64,000 nt of DNA from Serratia marcescens subsp. marcescens ATCC 13880 (GTDB lineage: Bacteria; Pseudomonadota; Gammaproteobacteria; Enterobacterales; Enterobacteriaceae): positions 3,844,001-3,908,000 of the forward strand of contig NZ_CP071238.1 of the NCBI RefSeq assembly GCF_017299535.1, given 5' to 3'. Position numbers and translations under genes: made by a program. The notes under the pieces were generated by a model that was not told the DNA's origin, did not search any database, and saw only the letters and a list, made by a program, of their open reading frames with translations. Of this stretch, positions 30,612 through 42,395 are shown one piece after another. The number at the start of each line of letters is the position of its first letter. The first letter of the stretch is position 1.

Positions 30612-31640
30612 TCACCTCTCCTCCAGCAGCGGCACCATCGCCGCGCGCGGCCAGCAGGCGACGATCGGCTGGCCGATCTGCCGCTGTTGCCCTTCGGCGA
30701 TCCACTGCGGATTGGCCTGGCTGACCAGCAGCTTTTCGCCGCCGTTCAGCGCGATTTCATAGCGCGTGGCCGCGCCCTGGTAATGGATTTCCTGCAGCGT
30801 GCCCTGCACCTGGATCTCGTCCTGCGCCGCGCCGCCTTGCTCCAGCAGGCGGATATGTTCCGGCCGGATCGAGAAGGTTCGGCTTTCGCCGAGCAGGCGC
30901 TGCGCCAGCTCGCTGCGCACCACGTTGGAGGTGCCGACGAACTCGGCGACGAACGGCGTCTTCGGCCGCATGTAAAGCTCGCGCGGCGTATCCACCTGTT
31001 CGATGCGGCCGTTATTGAACACCGCCACCCGATCGGACATCGACAGCGCTTCGCTTTGATCGTGGGTGACGAAGATAAAGGTGATGCCCAGCTGGCGCTG
31101 CAGCTTCTTCAGCTCGCCCTGCATCTGCTCGCGCAGCTTGAGATCCAGCGCGCCGAGCGGTTCGTCCAGCAGCAGCACCCGCGGCCGATTGACCAGCGCG
31201 CGCGCCAGCGCCACGCGCTGCCGCTGGCCGCCCGACAGGTGCGCCGGCTTGCGTTCGGCGACGAAACCGAGCGCCACGCTCTCCAGCGCCTCTTGCGCCC
31301 GCGCCAGCCGCTCGCGTTTGGCGACCCCCTTCACCATCAGGCCGTAGGCGACGTTTTCCAGCACCGACATGTGCGGAAACAGCGCGTAATCCTGAAACAC
31401 GGTGTTCACGTCGCGCTGGTACGGCGGCAGGTTGGCGGCTTCCTGGCCGTGGATGCGAATCGAGCCGGAAGTGAGCTGTTCAAAGCCGGCGATCAGGCGC
31501 AGGCAGGTGGTTTTGCCCGAGCCGGACGGCCCGAGCATGGAGAAGAATTCCCCGTCCTGAATGTCGATGGATACCCGATCCACGGCGCGAACATCGCCGA
31601 AAGTCCGCGAAACATCGATGAATTGCACGGCAATGGTCAT
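30612..31640 (-). CDS. ydcT: ABC transporter ATP-binding protein YdcT
   Basis: 342 residues. PotA-type ATPase that drives the YdcUV channel. Walker A GPSGSGKTT is at 37-45, the signature is LSGGQRQRVALARAL, and Walker B is VLLLDEPLGALD. A C-terminal TOBE domain (from about residue 270) follows. It lies 53 bases after ydcS. Confidence 0.92.
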   Translation of the reverse strand: MTIAVQFIDVSRTFGDVRAVDRVSIDIQDGEFFSMLGPSGSGKTTCLRLIAGFEQLTSGSIRIHGQEAANLPPYQRDVNTVFQDYALFPHMSVLENVAYGLMVKGVAKRERLARAQEALESVALGFVAERKPAHLSGGQRQRVALARALVNRPRVLLLDEPLGALDLKLREQMQGELKKLQRQLGITFIFVTHDQSEALSMSDRVAVFNNGRIEQVDTPRELYMRPKTPFVAEFVGTSNVVRSELAQRLLGESRTFSIRPEHIRLLEQGGAAQDEIQVQGTLQEIHYQGAATRYEIALNGGEKLLVSQANPQWIAEGQQRQIGQPIVACWPRAAMVPLLEER

Positions 31641-31693
31641 TTTCTGTGCTCCATTCTGATGTAATTCGGGCGCAGCGGGCTGCGCCCCGCGGC

Positions 31694-32848
31694 TTAGCGG
31701 CCGCCCATGATGGCGATGTAATCCTGGGTCCAGCGGCTATATGGCACAAACTTGCCGCCCTGCGCCTGCGGCGTTTTCCAGAAGGCGATTTTATCGAACT
31801 GGTTAAAGCCGTTGGTTTCGCAGCCCTTCTCACCCAGCAGCGCGCTGGCCTTACAGCCCGCCGGCGAAGCCGGCACCGACCCGAACCAGGCCGCCACATC
31901 ACCCTGCACCTTCGGCTCCAGCGACCAGTTCATCCACTGGTAGGCGCAGCTCGGGTGTTTGGCGTCGCTGTGCAACATGGTGGTATCCGCCCAGCCGGTC
32001 ACGCCCTCTTTCGGGAACACGGTGGCGATCGGCTGCCCCTCGCCCTTCAGGGCGTTGGCCTGATACGGCCAGGCGCTGGAGGCCACCACGCCTTCGTTTT
32101 TAAAGTCGCTCATCTGCACCGAGGTGTCGTGCCAGTAGCGGTGGATCAGCGCGTGCTGGCTGCGCAGCAGCTTCAGCGCCGCCTGATACTGCTCTTCGTT
32201 GAGCTGGTAAGGATCGCTGATGCCGAGCTGCGGCTGGGTGGCTTTCAGGAACAACGCCGCGTCGGCGATGTAGATCGGGCCGTCGTAAGCCTGCACCCGC
32301 CCCTGGTTGCTCTTGCCGTCCGGCAGGTTCTGCTGCTGGAAGATCACCGCCCAGCTGTCCGGCGGCGTCGGGAAGGTTTTGGTGTTGTACATCAGCAGGT
32401 TCGGCCCCCACTGGTACGGCGTGCCGTAGGTTTTGCCGTCCACGGTGTACCAGGCGCCGTTCAACAGGCGCGGATCGATGTTCTTCCAGTTCGGGATCAG
32501 CGCGGTGTTGATCGGCTGCACCCGCTTGCCGAAGATCAGGCGCAGCGAGGCGTCGCCGGAGGCGGTCACCAGATCGTAGCCGCCCTTGGCCATCAGGCTG
32601 ACCATTTCATCGGAGGTGGCGGCGGTCTTCACGTTCACCGCACAGCCGGTTTGCTTCTCAAACTGGGTGACCCAGTCGTAGTTTTTGTCGGACTGGCCGC
32701 GTTCGATGTAGCCGGGCCAGGCGATGATATCCAGCCGGCCTTCGCCTTTGCCCAGCGACTGCGGCAGATCGGCCGCCTGGGCCAGGCCGCACAGCACGGT
32801 GAGACAGAGCGCGGAGACGGTGGTGGTGACTGCGGTAGTTTTTCCCAT
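31694..32848 (-). CDS. ydcS: Periplasmic polyamine-binding protein YdcS
   Basis: 384 residues. A signal peptide (MGKTTAVTTTVSALCLTVLC ... AQAA) is followed by a mature protein nearly identical in pattern to E. coli YdcS, for example RLDIIAWPGYIERGQSDKNY and the C-terminus YSRWTQDYIAIMGGR. It is the substrate-binding subunit of the YdcSTUV ABC importer, linked to putrescine-type substrates; the E. coli protein has also been linked to polyhydroxybutyrate synthesis. It lies 73 bases downstream of the extra aldehyde dehydrogenase. Confidence 0.92.
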   Translation of the reverse strand: MGKTTAVTTTVSALCLTVLCGLAQAADLPQSLGKGEGRLDIIAWPGYIERGQSDKNYDWVTQFEKQTGCAVNVKTAATSDEMVSLMAKGGYDLVTASGDASLRLIFGKRVQPINTALIPNWKNIDPRLLNGAWYTVDGKTYGTPYQWGPNLLMYNTKTFPTPPDSWAVIFQQQNLPDGKSNQGRVQAYDGPIYIADAALFLKATQPQLGISDPYQLNEEQYQAALKLLRSQHALIHRYWHDTSVQMSDFKNEGVVASSAWPYQANALKGEGQPIATVFPKEGVTGWADTTMLHSDAKHPSCAYQWMNWSLEPKVQGDVAAWFGSVPASPAGCKASALLGEKGCETNGFNQFDKIAFWKTPQAQGGKFVPYSRWTQDYIAIMGGR

Positions 32849-32921
32849 CGTAATTACCCCTGTGTTGCTTATCGGTATGCGGCAGGGAACGGCTGCCGCC
32901 TGATTTTTCTTGATATAACCG

Positions 32922-34385
32922 TTAGAAGCCGGCTTTGAACTTCGCCATTACGTGCCTGACAACGCTGTAATCCTGCAGCGAATCGCTGGACAGATCCTTG
33001 CCGTAGCCGGAGCGTTTCAGGCCGCCGTGCGGCATTTCGCTCGCCAAGGTGAAATGGGTGTTGATCCAGGTGCTGCCGTACTGCAGATGAGCGGCGATGT
33101 GCAGCGCCCGATCGATATTTTGCGTCCACACCGACGAGGCCAGGCCGTATTCCGAGTCGTTGGCCCACGCGACCGCCTGCTCCAGGTGTTCGAAGCGCGT
33201 GACGCTGACCACCGGGCCAAACACCTCACGCTGCACGATCTCGTCGCTTTGCAGGCAACCCGCCAGCAGGGTCGGCTGGTAGTAGAACCCCGGCCCGGAG
33301 TGCGCCGCGGCGCCGGTGATCAATTCGATATGCGGTTGGCTGAGCGCCCGCTCGACAAAGCTGGCGACGCGATCGCGCTGGCGGGCACTGATCAGCGGGC
33401 CGATCTCGTTGTCCTGATCGCGCTTGCGGGCGAAGCGCAGGCTGGCGACCGCCTCGCCCAGCGCGTCCACCAGTTTGGGATAGATGCCGGCCTGCGCGTA
33501 GATGCGGCAGGCGGCGGTGCAGTCCTGGCCGGCGTTGTAATAGCCGTAGGTGCGAATGCCGTTGACCACCTCGTCGAGATCGGCGTCGTCGCAGACGATC
33601 ACCGGCGCTTTGCCCCCCAGCTCCAGATGAGTGCGCTTGACGCTTTTGGCCGCCGCCTGGAGAATTTTTTGCCCGGTGACGATATCGCCGGTGACCGACA
33701 CCAGCCGCACCTGCGGGTGCCCCACCAGCTGGCTGCCGACCCCTTCCCCGCCGCCGTAGACAATATTCAGCACGCCCGGCGGCAGGATCTCCTGCAGCGC
33801 CGGCACCAGCGCCAAAATGGTCAGCGGCGTGTGCTCGGACGGTTTGAACACCACGGTATTGCCCGCCGCCAACGCCGGCGCAATCTTCCACGCCGCCATC
33901 ATCAGCGGATAGTTCCAGGGAGCGATCGAGGCCACCACGCCGATCGGATCGCGGCGGATCATCGAGGTGTGGCCCGGCACATACTCACCGGCCAGTTGCC
34001 CTTGCTGCGTACGCACCGCGCCGGCGAAGAAGCGGAACACGTCGACCGCCGCCGGCAGATCGTCATTGAGCGCCTGATGCAGCGGCTTGCCGCAGTTGAG
34101 GGCTTCCAGCTGCGCCAACTGCGGCGCCTGCCGCTCGATGGCGTCGGCGATGCGCAGCAACAGCGTGGCGCGCTGGGCCGGCGTAGTGCGCGACCAATGG
34201 CCAAACGCCTGCTGCGCGGCTTTCACCGCGCTGCCGACCTGCGCCGCAGAGGCTTCGGTAAGGGCGATCAGCGTCTCGCCGTTGGCCGGATTGACGATGC
34301 ATTCCTGCTGGCCTTCGCCGTCGATAAGCTGACCGTTAATGAACTGCTGACAGGACAAACCTGAGAGAACCTGCACATCCGCCAT
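32922..34385 (-). CDS. Second aminoaldehyde dehydrogenase (PatD paralogue)
   Basis: 487 residues, closely related to the PatD at 27410. Catalytic Glu255 (LELGGKAPV) and Cys289 ([11 protein letters not shown]) are present. Compared with PatD it carries about nine extra N-terminal residues ([20 protein letters not shown]). It is the first structural gene after the LysR regulator. Likely substrates are 4-aminobutyraldehyde or, by inference, 3-aminopropanal from 1,3-diaminopropane; the sequence alone cannot separate these. Confidence 0.85.
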   Translation of the reverse strand: MADVQVLSGLSCQQFINGQLIDGEGQQECIVNPANGETLIALTEASAAQVGSAVKAAQQAFGHWSRTTPAQRATLLLRIADAIERQAPQLAQLEALNCGKPLHQALNDDLPAAVDVFRFFAGAVRTQQGQLAGEYVPGHTSMIRRDPIGVVASIAPWNYPLMMAAWKIAPALAAGNTVVFKPSEHTPLTILALVPALQEILPPGVLNIVYGGGEGVGSQLVGHPQVRLVSVTGDIVTGQKILQAAAKSVKRTHLELGGKAPVIVCDDADLDEVVNGIRTYGYYNAGQDCTAACRIYAQAGIYPKLVDALGEAVASLRFARKRDQDNEIGPLISARQRDRVASFVERALSQPHIELITGAAAHSGPGFYYQPTLLAGCLQSDEIVQREVFGPVVSVTRFEHLEQAVAWANDSEYGLASSVWTQNIDRALHIAAHLQYGSTWINTHFTLASEMPHGGLKRSGYGKDLSSDSLQDYSVVRHVMAKFKAGF

Positions 34386-34500
34386 CGCCTGACGCCCCTA
34401 AGTGACAAAAACGTTAACCAAATGTGAATAAGTTAGTTTTAATCAGCCTAAGCGAGCCTCTGGCGGGCAACAAATTCTAAATACTGAACGACGCGTTCGA

Positions 34501-35430
34501 TTAAATCGAATGCTTAAGCCCGGCGGCGTGTTTGCTGCCGTTCTCACGCGCGATGGTGAGGAACGGCGTCACCAGCTCCGGCCGCGCGCTACCGCGCCGC
34601 CATGCCAACCCGATATCCAGCGGCTCCAGCAAATCGTCCAGCTTGCGCGCCTCGATCATGTTGCCCTCCAGCGACCAGGCGCGGTACGCCATGTCCGGTT
34701 GGATGGAGACGCCCATCCCCGCCGCCACCAGGCTGCGCACCGCCTCGGTCGAGGCGGTCTTCATGGCGATCTCCGGCTTCAGCCCGGCGCGCGCCCAGAT
34801 GCGCCGCGCGTGCACGTCCATTTCATCGGCGTTGAGCTGGATCAGCGGCTGTTTGGCCACGTCCGCCAGGCTGATGCTCTCGTGCTCCAGCAGCGGGTGC
34901 AGCGGCGGCAGCCACAGACGATACGGCGAGTGCATCAGCACCTCGGTCTGCAACGCGTCGCGGTCTTCGATATTCGACAAGATCAGCACGCCGATATCGA
35001 TCTCGCCGCTGACCAGCAGATGCTCGATGTACGGACGTTCGTCTTCAACCACCTGCACGGTGACGTTGGGATAAGCCGATTTAAAGCGCGTGAGCAACTC
35101 CACCAGGAAATAACCGGCCACCAGGCTGGTGACGCCGATAGTCAGCTTGCCGGTCAGGCTTTCGGTACCGATCTGCAGGCTGCGCTTGGCGTTGTCCACC
35201 GTCGCCAGGATCAGATACGACTGGCGCAAAAATTGGTGCCCCTGATGGGTCAGCGTCATGCCCTTGGCGTGGCGATCGAACAGCCGCACGCCGATCTCGG
35301 TTTCCAGCTGCTGGATAGCGAGCGTCAGCGAAGACTGGGAGACAAACACCGCCTGGGCGCCGGCGGAGATCGACCCGGTTTCCGCCACGGCGATGAAGTG
35401 GCGGATTTGGCGTAACGTCATCATCCCCAT
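34501..35430 (-). CDS. LysR-family transcriptional regulator of the polyamine cluster
   Basis: 309 residues from the first ATG; an ATG at the third codon (35424) has better ribosome-site spacing (GAAAGG) and is a good alternative. The N-terminal winged helix is clear (MTLRQIRHFIAVAETGSIS, then an AVFVSQSSLTLAIQQLE recognition segment). The C-terminal two-lobed effector domain follows. It lies on the same strand 115 bases upstream of the aldehyde dehydrogenase, so it may be co-transcribed with the cluster. The effector is unknown; an aminoaldehyde or polyamine is an inference. Confidence 0.85.
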   Translation of the reverse strand: MGMMTLRQIRHFIAVAETGSISAGAQAVFVSQSSLTLAIQQLETEIGVRLFDRHAKGMTLTHQGHQFLRQSYLILATVDNAKRSLQIGTESLTGKLTIGVTSLVAGYFLVELLTRFKSAYPNVTVQVVEDERPYIEHLLVSGEIDIGVLILSNIEDRDALQTEVLMHSPYRLWLPPLHPLLEHESISLADVAKQPLIQLNADEMDVHARRIWARAGLKPEIAMKTASTEAVRSLVAAGMGVSIQPDMAYRAWSLEGNMIEARKLDDLLEPLDIGLAWRRGSARPELVTPFLTIARENGSKHAAGLKHSI

Positions 35431-35552
35431 CGCCTTTCAAGCCGCTGCGTTGTTGTCTGCGTGCGCTTACCCCAGTCACTTACTTGAGTAAGCTCCTGGG
35501 GATGCACGCCCTTGCCGCCTAGCCGCAACTTGAAATTCATTGGGGATCACCT

Positions 35553-35576
35553 CAATCAAGATAGTTAGATTGATTG
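35553..35576. promoter_or_regulatory. Candidate LysR operator
   Basis: A perfect 7-bp inverted repeat CAATCAA / TTGATTG with a 10-base spacer, 123 bases upstream of the LysR gene start. The form (dyad with T-N11-A-like spacing) is typical of LysR regulator sites. Which promoter it controls is not shown. Confidence 0.5.
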
Positions 35577-35700
35577 TAGATCCCGCGAGAAAAGCGATCG
35601 GGAAAAGTGTCAAAAACGCGATAGCGTTCGCTTTTTTAGAATGCCTACGGACAAAAAGGGGGAAACGGCGAGGCTAAGAAGTGCGATGTGCGGGGGGACA

Positions 35701-35732
35701 AAAATGACAAGGGCGCAGCACGCTGCGCCCTG
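35701..35732 (-). terminator. Rho-independent terminator after glnB
   Basis: On the minus strand AGGGCGCAGC / GCTGCGCCCT (10-bp stem, 2-base gap) is followed by TGTCATTTTTG. It begins 23 bases after the glnB stop. Confidence 0.85.
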
Positions 35733-35755
35733 ATGGCCGATAATCCTGCGGAGGA

Positions 35756-37728
<1,973 letters not shown>

Positions 37729-37858
37729 TTGTGTACGATCCCGCTTAATACGTTCCATGGTGCTCTACGCCGGGGCGCGCCGCGGCAAAGAGAACGGAGT
37801 GTAAATCATTCCGCCGGATTTGTTGAGAACCTGCGTGGCAGGCGCCGGCGGGAAACTG

Positions 37859-39195
<1,337 letters not shown>

Positions 39196-39199
<4 letters not shown>

Positions 39200-40068
39200 T
39201 GCGCGTGGGACTCCTTATTGGCGGGGTGCGGCGTATAGGTGTCTTCCGGTTCAACCGGCAGCGCAGTGCCCTTTTCCGGTTCGTCCTGCGGCTCAGCCCC
39301 TTTGGCGGCCGCGCCGTTTTTACCGGCGGCGTCGCCCTTTTGCGAGCCCGCGCCGTTGTCCGGTATTTCCCCTTGCAACTGCTTGCGCGATGAGAGCTGG
39401 CGCTCGATGTCGGTCAGGTTTTCCAGCTTGCGCGAGGTGTCCTGCAGCTGCGATTGCAAGCGCGCCTGGCTCTGGCGCAGCGAATCGATCTGGCTGTCGC
39501 TGCTCTCCTGCAGATGCTGATAACGCGCTTTCTCATCGAACAGCGTGATCTGCAGCATCTGCTGCTGGCGCCACAGCTGCGTCAGTGGACGCAGCGAACC
39601 GGGAAACTCCATCCGGTAGCTGTTGATCCTGTCGATCATCTGGCGGCGTTCGCCGGAGGTCGGCTGTGCGCTCCCCAGCAGGATGCTCTGTTTGAAAACG
39701 CCGGACCAGCTGTCGCCAGGCACCGTTTTCGCCAGCGCGCGCGCCTGGGTTGAGCCGATGCGATCGGCGCAGTCCATCGCGCGCAGCCAGTAGAGCGCGT
39801 TATCCAGCGCATCCTTGTCGTCCAACTGCCACAGGGTATCGCAAGCCGCGGTGCGGTAATCGATCACCTTGGTATCCGGGATCGCCTCTTGCTGCTGAGC
39901 GCTCAGGCCGCCGCTGACGGCGCGATCGACGCAGCCCGCCAGCAACAGCGGCATAAAGAAAACGGCGCCCAACCAGCTGATCGGGCGTTTGCCGAGCGGC
40001 GCTCTGTGCGTGGCACGCGGTGAACGTTCGGTCTGTGAAAGACGAAGGCGCTTAGACCATGTGTACAT
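39196..40068 (-). CDS. qseG: Outer membrane lipoprotein QseG (YfhG)
   Basis: 290 residues. A long basic leader is followed by a hydrophobic segment ending in the lipobox LLLAGC (cysteine about residue 46). The mature part has a coiled-coil stretch rich in Gln, Ser and Leu (around residues 180-230), then an Ala/Pro/Lys-rich tail. QseG acts with the kinase GlrK (QseE) in E. coli. It lies 3 bases after glrK and overlaps glrR. Confidence 0.88.
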
Positions 40069-40071
40069 TAT

Positions 40072-41508
40072 TTATTCATTCTCGGCGGTTAACGGCAGTT
40101 CAATGCGGAAGCAGACGTCTGCACCGGCGACCGTCGCCAGTTGCAGCTCACCGCGCATGCGACGGATACAGTCCTGAGCGATGCTCAACCCCAGTCCGCT
40201 TCCTTTTACCGCCCCTTTTCGCTGGTGACTACCCTGGAAAAAAGGCTCGAAAATCATGGCTCTTTCAGCCTCGGGGATCGGCGTGCCGGTATTGGCGACG
40301 TCGATTTGCACCCGTTGCCCAACCTGACGGCTGCGGATCCAAATGTTACCGGATTCCTTGCCGTAGTGCACCGCATTGGAGTAGAGATTATCCAGCACGC
40401 GCATTAATAGCGTAGGCTCTGCCCAGCAGATTTCCGCCTCCAGCGCGATTTCGGTGGAAATCATCTTCGCCCGCGCCGGCAAACTGTGCGCGGCGACCAC
40501 CAAATCGACCATCTCGCGCAGCTCGACGTTCTCGTGTTCCGCCGGGCCATCGGCCAGTTTGCGGTTGTAATCCAGCAGCTGTTCAATCAGCTGCTGCAGG
40601 TGGCGACTGCTGTTGTCGAGGATCGCCACCACCTCTTTCTGATCGGAAGTCAGCGGCCCCGCCACCTCGTCGGCCAGCAGCTCGGTGCCTTCGCGCATGC
40701 TGGCCAGCGGCGTTTTCAACTCGTGCGAGATATGGCGCAAGAATTCGTGGCGCTGCGATTCCAGCCACGCCAACCGCTCGCTCAGCCAAATGATGCGCTG
40801 CGCCAGCGAACGCAGCTCGCGCGGCCCTTTGAACGATGCGGTGCTGCCCAGCGCACGCCCCTCCCCCAGGCGGTTGATCATCCGTTCCACGGCCTTGACC
40901 GGCCCGATGATCATGCGGGTAAACAGCACCACCAGCAGCACGCTGACCAGGAACAGCAGCAGCGCCTGCCAGCCGAAGAACTGGCCGCGCTCGGCGATGG
41001 CTTGCTGCAGCTGCTGGCCGCGCGAGAACACCACCGCGCGCGTGGCCTGCACCATTTCGGCGTTGGAACGGGAGAACGATTCGAGCAAGGCCGAAGCCTC
41101 TTGGTCCGGCCCGCTGTTATGGCATTTGATCGCCGCCAGCTGGGTCAACAACTGACGCAGCGTTTGGTAGTAGCGCTCGTCCGGCAGAATCGGCGCATGG
41201 GCGTCCAGCATCTGCGAATACTGTTTGCGCTGGTTCTGGTACAGCTTCTGCAGCGTAGGATCGACCAGCACGCAGTACTGACGATAGCTGCGCTCCATCT
41301 CCAGCGCCACGCTGGTCATCGCCTCGCTGCGCCGCGCGTCCACCAGCGTGGTGCGGTTAATGTCCGCCGCCTGCGCGCTGAGGTGATCCAGGCTCTGGTA
41401 GGCTTGATAGGCCAGCACCAACAGCGGCAGCAGCACCAACAGGAAGGCCAGCAGCACCAATTGCCGCAGCGAACGGGGGAATAAACGCCATTTTTTCAAC
41501 GAAATCAT
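40072..41508 (-). CDS. glrK: Sensor histidine kinase GlrK (QseE)
   Basis: 478 residues. Two membrane segments (about 15-35 and 180-200) flank a periplasmic sensor region. A HAMP linker is followed by the phosphoacceptor His262 in LRHISHELKTPLA, then ATPase motifs NLYSNAVHYG and GSGLGLSIAQDC. It phosphorylates GlrR. The transcript probably begins downstream of glmY, 360 bases or more upstream of this start. Confidence 0.93.
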   Translation of the reverse strand: MISLKKWRLFPRSLRQLVLLAFLLVLLPLLVLAYQAYQSLDHLSAQAADINRTTLVDARRSEAMTSVALEMERSYRQYCVLVDPTLQKLYQNQRKQYSQMLDAHAPILPDERYYQTLRQLLTQLAAIKCHNSGPDQEASALLESFSRSNAEMVQATRAVVFSRGQQLQQAIAERGQFFGWQALLLFLVSVLLVVLFTRMIIGPVKAVERMINRLGEGRALGSTASFKGPRELRSLAQRIIWLSERLAWLESQRHEFLRHISHELKTPLASMREGTELLADEVAGPLTSDQKEVVAILDNSSRHLQQLIEQLLDYNRKLADGPAEHENVELREMVDLVVAAHSLPARAKMISTEIALEAEICWAEPTLLMRVLDNLYSNAVHYGKESGNIWIRSRQVGQRVQIDVANTGTPIPEAERAMIFEPFFQGSHQRKGAVKGSGLGLSIAQDCIRRMRGELQLATVAGADVCFRIELPLTAENE

Positions 41509-41866
41509 CTCATTCTCTCAGCTCTGTCACGATGCTAACTGACTCGCCGGAAAGAGAAAAGCCCGGCAGGGGAGAATCCTGAACGCACAAGGAAAAAGCG
41601 GCAGAATCGGCGAACCGCGCCCATGGACCTGGCCTGCCGACGGCATGCGGCCCCGGTAACATCAACCGGTGCGAAAACGAGCGTGTGGGGATAGCGTCTG
41701 CGTTCGAGGACATAGGCAACGAAACGGGCATAAGCGCAGCGTTGAGAATTGACATCGGGGCAAGAAACTTGCCCCAACGCAAGGAAAGTGTGGATGCCCT
41801 TAAACCTCGTCCCCAGGCTGATGTAGCGCAGCGGCTGGCATCGAACAGGACGAATAGCATCCGTAA
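41509..41866. other. Unassigned segment between glmY and glrK (about 360 bases)
   Basis: It contains a perfect hairpin GGGGCAAG / CTTGCCCC at 41757-41775 without a T-run. The minus strand stays open for 165 codons across this segment and glmY (41510-42007), which I do not accept as a gene. It would hold the glrK leader and promoter. Confidence 0.5.
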
Positions 41867-41867
41867 G

Positions 41868-42074
41868 TATCCAGGATTGATGAACCCTTCATCACAGTTG
41901 GATACAGGCGGTGCCTCACTCCACGTGTCGCCCGATGCTTGATAAAGCCGCTTGCGCGGTCTGTTATCGGTTTGGTTGGACGATAGGCACCATTTCTTTG
42001 GCATCATTCGGAGGCTTATGAGGCGATTTGCCGTCTAATGACGGCGCCGTCATAAAAAGGTGAATGAGCAGCCG
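41868..42074 (-). ncRNA. glmY: Small regulatory RNA GlmY
   Basis: GlmY protects the related GlmZ from degradation by sequestering RapZ, so raising glmS expression when glucosamine-6-phosphate is short. On the minus strand the segment begins GGCGGCTGCTCATTCACC, then CCTCATAAGCCTCCGAATGA and GGTGCCTATCGTCC, which resemble conserved blocks of the GlmY/GlmZ family. Position is as in E. coli, between purL and glrK. The start is predicted from the sigma-54 promoter. The 3' end is uncertain; I placed it near the GTATCCA / TGGATAC stem (41867-41905). No clear T-run terminator follows. Confidence 0.8.
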
Positions 42075-42084
42075 CCGAGAATAA

Positions 42085-42100
42085 TGCACGTAGCGTGCCA
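42085..42100 (-). promoter_or_regulatory. Sigma-54 promoter of glmY
   Basis: Minus strand TGGCACGCTACGTGCA fits TGGCACG-N4-TTGCA with one difference. The -12 C is at 42086, which predicts a start near 42074, at the beginning of the GlmY sequence. Confidence 0.85.
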
Positions 42101-42207
42101 ATTTTGCAATAAAAATCATAACACAATGATTTTATTTGAAAATAAAATAAAATCAGCAAATTCCCTCGTCCATTACACGGTGATGAATGATGAAAAAAAC
42201 GCCGCGC

Positions 42208-42225
42208 TGTCGCCAAATGCAGACA
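42208..42225. promoter_or_regulatory. GlrR binding site 1
   Basis: TGTC-N10-GACA, matching the GlrR activator box described for glmY. It lies about 135 bases upstream of the predicted glmY start. Confidence 0.8.
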
Positions 42226-42255
42226 ACTAAAGTCAAACCTGCTTACCACCAATAA

Positions 42256-42268
42256 AATCAAATAGTTA
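42256..42268 (+). promoter_or_regulatory. IHF site in the glmY control region
   Basis: AATCAAATAGTTA matches the IHF consensus WATCAANNNNTTR at every position. IHF bends DNA so that upstream GlrR can reach sigma-54 RNA polymerase. Confidence 0.65.
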
Positions 42269-42270
42269 AA

Positions 42271-42288
42271 TGTCTCCATTTAGCGACA
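42271..42288. promoter_or_regulatory. GlrR binding site 2
   Basis: TGTC-N10-GACA (TGTCTCCATTTAGCGACA). Second of three boxes upstream of glmY. Confidence 0.8.
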
Positions 42289-42302
42289 CGAAAAATAGCG
42301 CC

Positions 42303-42320
42303 TGTCGCAAAATGCAGACA
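42303..42320. promoter_or_regulatory. GlrR binding site 3
   Basis: TGTC-N10-GACA (TGTCGCAAAATGCAGACA), differing from site 1 at a single position. Confidence 0.8.
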
Positions 42321-42348
42321 CTGCCGCCAGACGGCGAACGCCGGCCAT

Positions 42349-42375
42349 AAAAAAGGGCGCAATTGCTTGCGCCCT
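42349..42375 (-). terminator. Rho-independent terminator after purL
   Basis: Minus strand GGGCGCAAG / AATTGCGCCC stem followed by TTTTTTA. It begins 22 bases after the purL stop and separates purL from glmY. Confidence 0.9.
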
Positions 42376-42395
42376 CTGTACGGTGGTGGCCGTTT

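Larger units (their letters stand above)
35431..35755. other. Region between the LysR gene and glnB (325 bases)
   Basis: No gene seen. It holds an inverted repeat (35553-35576) that could bind the LysR protein and, at its right end, the glnB terminator (35701-35732). The remainder shows no further recognisable feature. Confidence 0.6.

Noticed and set aside
41510..42007. 165-codon open frame upstream of glrK
   Set aside because: Overlaps the GlmY RNA, has no ribosome site and no recognised domain; retained only as an observation on the segment.
42208..42320. Repeated TGTCGC-AAATGCAGACA units considered as a mobile-element or CRISPR-like repeat
   Set aside because: They are short, unevenly spaced and match the GlrR box TGTC-N10-GACA, which explains them.
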